Below are positions 6,758-14,625 of a stretch of 18,661 nt of DNA, in pieces. The stretch comes from Gp6-AA40 sp050742535 (GTDB taxonomy: Bacteria; Acidobacteriota; Vicinamibacteria; Vicinamibacterales; UBA2999). A model generated the notes under the pieces. It did no database searches and was not told the origin of the DNA. It was given only the letters and a program-made list of their open reading frames with translations. Where the stretch lies: the NCBI GenBank assembly GCA_050742535.1, contig JBOGIQ010000089.1, positions 1-18,661 on the forward strand, read 5' to 3'. Within the stretch, counting starts at the first letter, position 1; every line of letters begins with the position of its first letter. The position numbers and the translations under genes were made by a program.

Positions 6758-8032
6758 CTGGCCCATTCGCTGCAGCTGCTGCTGATTCTGGCGCTCGTCG
6801 TCGCCGCCGCCAAACTTGCCGGCGCGCTGGCGAACCGAATCGGGCAGCCGTCGGTATTCGGCGAGATCCTTGCCGGACTGATCCTCGGCCCGACCGTGCT
6901 CAACGTGCTCGGGTGGCCGCTGTTCGCCACCCCCGAGCCCGGGCCGCTCCATTCCGCGCCCGACCTGCTCGCCGTCGTCCGCGACCTCGCCGACGTCGGC
7001 GTCATCCTGCTCATGTTCGTGGCGGGGCTCGAGACCGACCTCGCCGAAATGCGTCGCGTCGGCAAGGTGGCCTTCTGGGCCGCCTTCGGCGGCGTCGTGC
7101 TGCCGATGGCGGGCGGGATCGCCACTGCGCTCCTCTTCGGCCTGCCGCTCTACTGGGAGGCCATTTTCATCGGCACGATCCTCACGGCGACGAGCGTCAG
7201 CATCTCTGCGCAGACATTGATGGAGCTCGGCGCGCTGCGGTCGCGCGAGGGCGCGACGATTCTCGGCGCCGCGGTCATCGACGACGTCATGGGCATCATC
7301 GTCCTCTCGTTCGTCGTCGCGTTCGCCAGGGCATCGACGGGAGGTGTTGATGTCGGCGGCGTGGCGCTGGTTGTGGTCAGGATGGCCGCCTACTTTGCCG
7401 TCGCCGTCGCCGCCGGCCGGCTGCTCACGCCGGTGTTACGCTGGGTGGGGCGCCTGCCGGTGACGCAGGCGGTTCTCTCGGGCGCCCTCGTCATCGTATT
7501 GGTCTACGCGTGGGCGGCCGAATATGGCGGCGGGGTCGCCGCTATTACCGGGGCGTACCTGGCGGGAGTTCTCATCGCGCAGACGCCCTTCAAGCAGCAG
7601 ATCGATGCGGGCGTTCACCCGCTGACCTACTCGATATTCGTTCCTCTGTTCTTCATCGGCATCGGGCTCCAGGCCAACGGCCGCGAGCTCGGCGACAGCG
7701 TGGCCTTCACCGTGGCGCTGGTCGCGGTCGCCATCGCCGCCAAGGCGGTGGGCAGCGGCGTCTTCTCCCGTGCCTTCGGCTTCAGCACCGCCGAGTCGAT
7801 CAGGGTCGGCGTGGGGATGATCTCCCGCGGGGAAGTCGGATTGATCGTCGCCGGCTACGGACTTGCGAACGGCCTGATCGGTCAGCCGGTGTTTTCCGCC
7901 AGCGTCATCATGGTGCTCGTCACCACGATGGTGACGCCGCCGCTGCTGCGATGGACCTGTCCGCGGCGTCCGTTTCCAGGAGACGCCGTGGTCGAGGAAT
8001 CGGTCGGACACGCGCCGCGAGGCTCCCGTTAG
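6758..8032 (+). CDS. Cation/proton antiporter, CPA2 (Na+/H+ exchanger) family, probable CTG start
   Basis: Inner-membrane antiporter exchanging Na+ or K+ for protons. From CTG 6758 it has 424 residues and about 12 hydrophobic segments. Family marks: IGQPSVFGEILAGLILGP (28-45), the discontinuous-helix motif TATSVSI (142-148), the ion-binding pair DD (175-176) in GAAVIDDVMGI, and SRGEVGLIVAG near the C-terminus. There is no TrkA-N/RCK domain. The start needs care: a GTG at 6896 would delete the conserved first helix. The frame is open only back to the PII stop at 6752-6754, and no ATG, GTG or TTG occurs before the conserved N-terminus. CTG 6758 has GAGG at 6746-6749 (8-base spacer) and gives MAHSLQLLL, so it is the best start. 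The layout implies co-transcription and coupled translation with glnD and PII. Confidence 0.88.
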   Translation: MAHSLQLLLILALVVAAAKLAGALANRIGQPSVFGEILAGLILGPTVLNVLGWPLFATPEPGPLHSAPDLLAVVRDLADVGVILLMFVAGLETDLAEMRRVGKVAFWAAFGGVVLPMAGGIATALLFGLPLYWEAIFIGTILTATSVSISAQTLMELGALRSREGATILGAAVIDDVMGIIVLSFVVAFARASTGGVDVGGVALVVVRMAAYFAVAVAAGRLLTPVLRWVGRLPVTQAVLSGALVIVLVYAWAAEYGGGVAAITGAYLAGVLIAQTPFKQQIDAGVHPLTYSIFVPLFFIGIGLQANGRELGDSVAFTVALVAVAIAAKAVGSGVFSRAFGFSTAESIRVGVGMISRGEVGLIVAGYGLANGLIGQPVFSASVIMVLVTTMVTPPLLRWTCPRRPFPGDAVVEESVGHAPRGSR

Positions 8033-8036
8033 GTAG

Positions 8037-8058
8037 AGGCCGACGTTGACGTCGGCCT
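8037..8058. terminator. Perfect hairpin between convergent genes, likely bidirectional terminator
   Basis: Positions 8037-8046 (AGGCCGACGT) are perfectly complementary to 8049-8058 (ACGTCGGCCT), separated by TG. That gives a 10-bp arm pair, realistically a 7-8 bp stem with a 4-6 base loop. It fills the 26-base gap between the antiporter stop (8032) and the permease stop (8059) and is symmetric, so it can serve both transcripts. Neither side has a clear T-run. Confidence 0.7.
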
Positions 8059-9340
8059 TCACTCGTAGCGCAACGCTTCGATCGGATCGAGGCGCGAGGC
8101 GCGGACGGCTGGGAACATGCCCGCGACGATGCCGACCGTGGCGGAGAAGCCGAGCCCCATCGCAAACGCCCACAGCGGGAGTGAGACGGGGAAGCCGGTT
8201 GCCAGATTGACGGCGATCCCGATGCCGGCGCCGATGATGATGCCGAGGATGCCGCCGACCGACGTCAGCGTCGCCGCCTCAGCGAGGAACTGGACGAGTA
8301 TCTCCGCACGCCGTGCGCCCAGCGCCTTGCGGACGCCGATCTCCCGGGTGCGTTCCGTGACCGAGATCATCATGATTGCCATCACGCCGATGCCGCCGAC
8401 CATCAGCGCGATCGACGAGATCACGACCAGTGCGAGCAGTACGGCGCGACTGATCTGCTCCCACGTTCGCAGGAGCGCGTCCTGCGTGATGATGTCGAAG
8501 TCGTTCGGTTCGTCCAGCTTGAGCCCGTGCCGGACGCGCATGATCTCTTCGACTTCGGCCAGGGCCTGACCCGGTGCCGCGTCGTCGCGCGGCAGAATTC
8601 CGATGATGCCGCCGAAGGCATTGCTGTCGCGCAGTGGTCGCGTGACGTCGATGTTGAAGACAACCTGGTGTGTCGTGTACGGGATGATGGCGAGGTTGTC
8701 CTGTCCCGTATCGAGGCTGCCGAGGGACGGCCTCTTGTCCATGACGCCGATGACCGTATATTCGATCGCGCCCAGCCGGATTCTCTTGTTGATCGGGTCG
8801 ATCCCCTTCGAGCCGAACAGCACCTGATATGGGCCGTCGCCGAGGACGACCACCCGTCGCCGATGCGTCACTTCCGGCTCGGTGAAGAAGCGGCCCAGCT
8901 GCAGCTTCATGAAGCTGATCGTTGCGTAGTCGGTGCTGACGCCGAGAATCTGGTTACTCGACGTTCGCTCGCCCCGGTAGAACGCCCGTTCCGCTGTCGA
9001 TTGCGGACCCTCGCCGACCATGATGTCGACCACCCGCACCGACGGCGCCAGCCGCTCGATCGCCTCGGCGTCGCCGACGGTCAGAGAAGGACGCCGCATC
9101 AGATCGTCGAACTCGGCGCCGCCACTGATGCTGACGATGCTCAGCTTGCTCAAGTAAATCGTGTTGGGGCCCAGTTGCTCGATGCTCGATCGCAGCGAAC
9201 TGTCGAAGCCGCGGATCAGCGACGTCATGCCGACGATCGACGTGATGCCGATGACGACGCCGAGCACGGTCAGTCCGGAGCGCATCTTGTTCGTGCGCAG
9301 GGTCTCCAGCGCCATGCGCAGGACTTCGCCTAACAACCCC

Positions 9341-9348
<8 letters not shown>
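8059..9348 (-). CDS. MacB/FtsX-type ABC transporter permease (second of pair)
   Basis: Inner-membrane permease subunit of a MacB-like ABC system. 429 residues from GTG 9348. One N-terminal transmembrane helix (around RSGLTVLGVVIGITSIVG), a large periplasmic MacB_PCD domain of about 230 residues, then three C-terminal helices (FtsX domain). The hallmark cytoplasmic loop ERTREIGVRKALGARR, which couples to the ATPase, is intact, as is the C-terminal RASRLDPIEALRYE. There is no nucleotide-binding domain. The frame opens at TTG 9363, which has no ribosome binding site; GTG 9348 has GAGG nine bases upstream and overlaps the previous gene's TAA by 8 bases (GTGAATAA), so I chose it. Last gene of a five-gene minus-strand operon. 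Confidence 0.92.
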
Positions 9349-10564
<1,216 letters not shown>

Positions 10565-11980
10565 TTACTTCCGTTCGGCATTGCTCGTTGCGCTCCGTGA
10601 ACGAGTCCGGGACTCCTCCTGCAGCCGTATTTCCTGTCCGTCAGCCAGCTCGCGCACGTTCGCGAACGGACCCGTAATCACCCGATCGCCAGCCTTGAGG
10701 CCCTCGAGCACCTCGAAGTACTGCTCGCCCGCGATGCCGATCTTCACCGGAGTGAAGACCGCCTTGCTGTCGGCGACGGTGAACACACCCTCGGTTTCCT
10801 CCCGCTTGTGACCCGCCGGAATCTCGTCGTCTACGCGCTTCGTTTCCGCGTTCCTCCGGCGGCGCCGGTCCGTGGATTCCTCACGGACGATTTTGCCCTG
10901 CGGGTCGAACAGCAGCTCTCTCACCGTCAGCGCCTGGATCGGCACCGCGGTGACGCTTTGCTTTTTCGACGTCGTAATCTCGACAGTGCAGGTGAACCCG
11001 GGTCGAACGTTGGGCACCTCTTCATCGAGCGTGACGACGACTCTGAACGTCGTTGCCTGTCGCTGCCCGCCCTGCTGCGCATTCGTTTGGATCGGGCTGT
11101 TGCCGATCTCCGTCACGCGACCGCGGAAGGTACGGTCCTCGACCGCATCGACGGTCACTTTCGCTTCCTGGCCGATGGCCACCAACGGAATATCCGTTTC
11201 ATCGACCTCGACCTCCGCTTCCAGCACCGACATGTCCGCGATCGTCAACAGCTGGCTGCCGGCGTTGTTCATCGTTCCGACCACAGCCGTTTCACCCTCC
11301 TCGATGTTGCGGCGCACGACGATGCCGTCCATCGGCGACTGGATGATGATCTGGGTCAGGTTGTAGCGCGTCTGCGACAGACCGGCCTGCTCCTGCTTGA
11401 TCTGCTGCTCGCGCGTCTCGATTTCCTGCTGCCGCGCGCTGATGTCCTGCTGGCTGCGCTTGACGTCCGCCTCACGCACGGTGACGTCGTTCTGCGCCCG
11501 TTCGAGCGCCTCGCGGGTCGTCAGCCCGTCCTTCCACAGCTCCTGCTGCCGCTTGAGATTCTGCTGCGCCAGTTCCAGAGTCGTGCGAGCCTGGTGCAGG
11601 GCCGTCTCCGCGGCAGAGACGCCAACCCGCGCCTGCGCCAGCCCTGACTTGGCGGCCGCGACCGAGGCCTCACCGCGCTGCAGCTGACCCTCGAGCTGCC
11701 GGGGGTCGATCTCCAGCAGGAACTGACCGGCCTTGACCCGCTGTCCTTCCTCGACCGCCAGGCGCGTGACGCGGCCCATCTGGTTGGCCGAGATGTTGAT
11801 CTGCCGCTTCGGCTGCACCCTGCCCGACGCCGACACGATCGCCTCGAGATCCCGCGCCCGAATCGCTTCGGCCTCGACCGACGGCCCCTGCTCGCGCCTG
11901 AAGTAGACGTTCGCCCCGGCCGCGGCGCCGAGCACGACGATGACAACGACGCCGATTATGATTTTTTTCTTCCGCGACAT
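10565..11980 (-). CDS. MacA/HlyD-like periplasmic adaptor protein
   Basis: Membrane-fusion protein that would bridge the inner-membrane permeases to the outer membrane. 471 residues. One N-terminal transmembrane anchor at about 7-23 after MSRKKK; first half of the lipoyl/barrel-sandwich domain at 45-95 (SASGRVQPKRQINISANQ); a long coiled-coil hairpin at about 96-208 rich in Gln, Glu and Ala; second lipoyl half (IIQSPMDGIVVRRNIEEGE, 212-230); beta-barrel domain about 255-340; membrane-proximal domain to about 455. An unusual charged insertion at about 360-398 (RRRRR followed by Lys/Glu/Asp) interrupts the membrane-proximal domain, and the tail is Arg/Ser-rich. The ATG at 11980 has AAGGAG five bases upstream. 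It lies 9 bases after a YIP1 gene and abuts the permease gene. Confidence 0.93.
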   Translation of the reverse strand: MSRKKKIIIGVVVIVVLGAAAGANVYFRREQGPSVEAEAIRARDLEAIVSASGRVQPKRQINISANQMGRVTRLAVEEGQRVKAGQFLLEIDPRQLEGQLQRGEASVAAAKSGLAQARVGVSAAETALHQARTTLELAQQNLKRQQELWKDGLTTREALERAQNDVTVREADVKRSQQDISARQQEIETREQQIKQEQAGLSQTRYNLTQIIIQSPMDGIVVRRNIEEGETAVVGTMNNAGSQLLTIADMSVLEAEVEVDETDIPLVAIGQEAKVTVDAVEDRTFRGRVTEIGNSPIQTNAQQGGQRQATTFRVVVTLDEEVPNVRPGFTCTVEITTSKKQSVTAVPIQALTVRELLFDPQGKIVREESTDRRRRRNAETKRVDDEIPAGHKREETEGVFTVADSKAVFTPVKIGIAGEQYFEVLEGLKAGDRVITGPFANVRELADGQEIRLQEESRTRSRSATSNAERK

Positions 11981-11989
11981 TCCTGCTCC

Positions 11990-12712
11990 TTACGAACCCG
12001 AACGGACGAACGCGATGATGAGCGCGATCACGAGATAGATGCCGAAGAGCACCATCGCAATCGGCCCGGTGCGGCGCTTATAGAGCACCCCGAGACCGAC
12101 GGCGGTGATGAACGTCGACCAGACGTAAAACAGGTCGATGGTCGAGAGAAACCGGTTGGCGAAGCTCGTTTCCTCGAGCATTGGCGCGAACACGGACAGA
12201 TTGGCGCCGGCCGGGCGCCCGGCCGCCAGCGTGACGACTGTCGTGAACACCACCTGCAGCGAACTGATGATTGCCGCATGGGCGGAGATCGCGTAGACCT
12301 GTTTGAAGGTCCCGTTGCCGCCGCCGACAAGGCCGAATATCACGTGCAGGATGCCGGCGGTCACGAGCATCATCACCGGAGCAAAGAAGATCGTCGCGAC
12401 GGGGCTGATGTAACGCGCATTCTGCATGCTGTCTTCCATCTGCGCGTACTGCTCGTCGCTGACCGTCCCGCCGAATGTTTCGATCGTCGTGACCTGCTGG
12501 TCGAGCGCCAGCTGCTGTCCCACGTCCGAGGACAGCAGGGCGTACTGCGCGACGCCCATGATCAAGACGGCGACGCCGAGGGCACCGAGCCACTTCGGCC
12601 GCGCCGCGACGGCGGCAAATGTTTCGCGCGGCGAGAAGAGCACGCCAACGACGCGGGACAGCAGCCCGGGGTGCGGACCGGCGGAGGAGGGGGGTGTCAT
12701 CGTGTCAGGCAT
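11990..12712 (-). CDS. YIP1-family integral membrane protein (second of pair)
   Basis: 240 residues. A short cytoplasmic leader (LLSRVVGVLFSPRETFAAV, 17-35), typical of bacterial YIP1-family proteins, precedes about five hydrophobic segments near 42-62, 104-130, 140-165, 190-211 and 217-237. No catalytic residues are recognisable and the function of bacterial members is unknown. The frame extends upstream to 12865, but ATG 12712 is the clear start, with AAGGAG four bases upstream. That ribosome binding site overlaps the stop of the preceding gene (8-base gap). It is a paralog of that gene: both begin MTPPS (here at residue 5), share LL-x-RV-x-GV and TFAAV, and share DVGQ after TM1. Co-transcription with the adaptor and permeases suggests an accessory role in the same envelope complex. 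Confidence 0.8.
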   Translation of the reverse strand: MPDTMTPPSSAGPHPGLLSRVVGVLFSPRETFAAVAARPKWLGALGVAVLIMGVAQYALLSSDVGQQLALDQQVTTIETFGGTVSDEQYAQMEDSMQNARYISPVATIFFAPVMMLVTAGILHVIFGLVGGGNGTFKQVYAISAHAAIISSLQVVFTTVVTLAAGRPAGANLSVFAPMLEETSFANRFLSTIDLFYVWSTFITAVGLGVLYKRRTGPIAMVLFGIYLVIALIIAFVRSGS

Positions 12713-12720
12713 GGCTCTCC

Positions 12721-13437
12721 TTAACTGTTCCCGCCGAGCACGGCCATGGTGCCCGCCAGAAGAACCGCGATACCGACGTAGACGGCCAGCAGACCTGCTG
12801 CGACAACGCGAGCGCGCATCCGGTACAGAACCGCCAGACCGATCGCGAGCACGACAATCCACCAAATCATGAACACATCGACCAGCGCGCCGAACCGCGC
12901 GACCGGCGACGCCTCATCGAGCATGCCAAAGAACTGCCCCAGCGTCACCGGGCTGGCCAGCGACTCGCGGATGTAGTGCAGTGGGGCGGCGACCACGTCG
13001 CGGAGCGCCAGAATCACGCCGGCGTGCACGACCACCGCCAGCACCTGCGTGAAGCGTGCGCGACGGCCGCGGGCGGCGAACACGCCGTAGAGCACACCGG
13101 CCAGGGCGACGGCGGCGCCGGGACCGCGCGCCACCGACGTTGCCGCGGCGTAGGCCACACCGTATCGGCTCAACTCCTGCATCTCCGCGTATCGCGCATC
13201 GTCAACCGTCTGGCCGATGGCCAGGGCGGTCCGCTCCCATTGATCGACGAGGGCCACCTGCCCGACGTCCGTGGCGATGAACCCCGCCGTGGCGGCACAT
13301 GACGCAGCCGTCAGCGCCACGAGCATCCCTGCCCAGCGCGGATGTGTCACGACCGCCGCGAACGTGGACCGCGGCCGGATCACGACCCCGGTAACACGGG
13401 CCAGCAAGGATGGGTTGTCGGGTGAAGGTGGCGTCAA
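12721..13437 (-). CDS. YIP1-family integral membrane protein (first of pair, TTG start)
   Basis: 238 residues, first gene of the minus-strand operon. It has leader LLARVTGVVIRPRSTFAAV (11-29) and about five hydrophobic segments near 37-55, 95-121, 129-150, 184-205 and 211-233. It aligns along its length with the next gene, indicating tandem duplication followed by strong divergence; this copy is richer in Ala, Val and Arg. The start is TTG 13437. No ATG or GTG occurs in frame for a long way upstream, and the TTG yields MTPPS, which lines up with MTPPS of the paralog. AGGA lies only two bases from the TTG, so translation initiation may be weak. Function unknown. Confidence 0.75.
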   Translation of the reverse strand: MTPPSPDNPSLLARVTGVVIRPRSTFAAVVTHPRWAGMLVALTAASCAATAGFIATDVGQVALVDQWERTALAIGQTVDDARYAEMQELSRYGVAYAAATSVARGPGAAVALAGVLYGVFAARGRRARFTQVLAVVVHAGVILALRDVVAAPLHYIRESLASPVTLGQFFGMLDEASPVARFGALVDVFMIWWIVVLAIGLAVLYRMRARVVAAGLLAVYVGIAVLLAGTMAVLGGNS

Positions 13438-13582
13438 GTTCCTGATACGGCAACAGTTCCATCCGGTTCCGTCGCCCCGCTCCGGTCTCCAGGGACCCGC
13501 GTCCTGAAGATTACACGAAGGTGAACCATACGGGCGCGGCCGGAACTCGGCCGGGCTCGAGCCGATAAACTGGCCGCCCCCT
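13438..13582. other. Divergent spacer between the YIP1/ABC operon and the outer-membrane protein gene
   Basis: 145 bases that must hold promoters in both directions. I see no convincing -35/-10 pair. GATAAAC at 13564-13570 could be a plus-strand -10, which would put the transcript start within a few bases of the ATG at 13583. On the minus strand, TGTAAT (reverse of 13510-13515) is a 5/6 match to a -10 with no good -35. A 10-base palindrome GGCTCGAGCC lies at 13554-13563, with two CGGCCG copies just upstream. All are weak. Confidence 0.35.
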
Positions 13583-14599
13583 ATGAAGACGCCAGTTTCT
13601 CATTTCCTCACAACCATTTCCGCTCTACTGACGCTGGGAATCCAGCCGGCGGCCGCCCAGCCGTTCGAGGCTGCGGGGCTGCGGGCCATGGGCATGGGCG
13701 GCGCCTTTGTCGCCGTCGCCAACGACAGCAGCGCGACATGGTGGAATCCTGCGGGCCTTGCCACCGGCCCGTTCCTCGACATCGCGCTCGCTCGCGCGAG
13801 CGGTGAGTCCGGCGACGCCTTGCCGGCGTCGCGCACCGGGCTGTGGTCGTTTTCGCTCGGCACACCACCGCTTGGAGTGAGCTATTACCGCTTACGCATC
13901 ACCGATATACGGGCCGCCTCGCCTACAGCGCCGGCCGAGGCAGGCCGAGAAGATAGAGCAGCCGGAGTGGGTATCCGGTCGCTGTCCGTCAGCCAGTTCG
14001 GGGCCACCGTCCTCCACACGATCACGACCGGCGTGAGCGCGGGCGCCACCGTGAAATACCTGCGGGGGGCGGCACACGTACGCGATCTCGGCGCGACTGA
14101 CGGCGCCGGGGCGATCTCCGATTTGCTGGACGAGGGGGACGACCTGTCGGATGGAGACGCGGAGGGAACCGTGGACCTCGACATCGGGGTGCTGGCAGCA
14201 ATGGGCGCGGTGCGCGTCGGTGTGTCGGCGAGGAACCTCCGGGAGCCGAGTTTCGGCGGCCAGCGGCTGGAGCGGCAGGTTCGTGCCGGGGCGGCGTTCG
14301 ACGGGGAGGCGGCACGGAGGCTTCCGCTGACGGCGTCGCTCGACGTCGATCTTCGCCGCTATGCCGCAGCGACGGGCGACCGGCGCGTTGTTGCCTTCGG
14401 TGGGGAGCATTGGGTGCGGCCGCGGCGAGTGGCGATACGGGGCGGCGCCCGGTTCAATACCGTGGGTGAGAAGGATCGAACCGTGACGGCCGGCGCGAGC
14501 GTCGCGGTGCGCGCGGCACTGTTCGTCGACGGCTATGGCGCCGTCGGCACGAAGACGGGCGAAAGCGGCTGGGGTGTCGCCGCGCGGGTGTCGTTCTGA
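13583..14599 (+). CDS. PorV/FadL-like outer-membrane beta-barrel protein
   Basis: 338 residues. Signal peptide MKTPVSHFLTTI... with probable cleavage after PAAA (residue 25). The mature start has AAGLRAMGMGGAFVAV and ANDSSATWWNPAGLA, the N-terminal signature shared by PorV/PorQ, FadL and TraF-like outer-membrane proteins: an Ala/Gly-rich plug strand followed by W-x-NPAGL. Amphipathic beta strands fill the rest, and it ends in F (AARVSF), as barrel proteins do. An acidic loop (DLLDEGDDLSDGDAEG) sits at about 180-195. No ribosome binding site is visible before ATG 13583. The stop lies 26 bases before pilB with no terminator between, so co-transcription with the pilus motor genes is likely. The substrate or partner is unknown; a link to the pilus or to secretion is inference from position only. 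Confidence 0.75.
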   Translation: MKTPVSHFLTTISALLTLGIQPAAAQPFEAAGLRAMGMGGAFVAVANDSSATWWNPAGLATGPFLDIALARASGESGDALPASRTGLWSFSLGTPPLGVSYYRLRITDIRAASPTAPAEAGREDRAAGVGIRSLSVSQFGATVLHTITTGVSAGATVKYLRGAAHVRDLGATDGAGAISDLLDEGDDLSDGDAEGTVDLDIGVLAAMGAVRVGVSARNLREPSFGGQRLERQVRAGAAFDGEAARRLPLTASLDVDLRRYAAATGDRRVVAFGGEHWVRPRRVAIRGGARFNTVGEKDRTVTAGASVAVRAALFVDGYGAVGTKTGESGWGVAARVSF

Positions 14600-14625
14600 T
14601 TGGGTAGGCACGCAACGAAGGGTTA

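Noticed and set aside
11990..12865. 291-residue version of the second YIP1 gene
   Set aside because: The first 51 residues are Arg/Ser-rich and overlap the upstream YIP1 gene; ATG 12712 has an excellent ribosome binding site and matches the paralog N-terminus.
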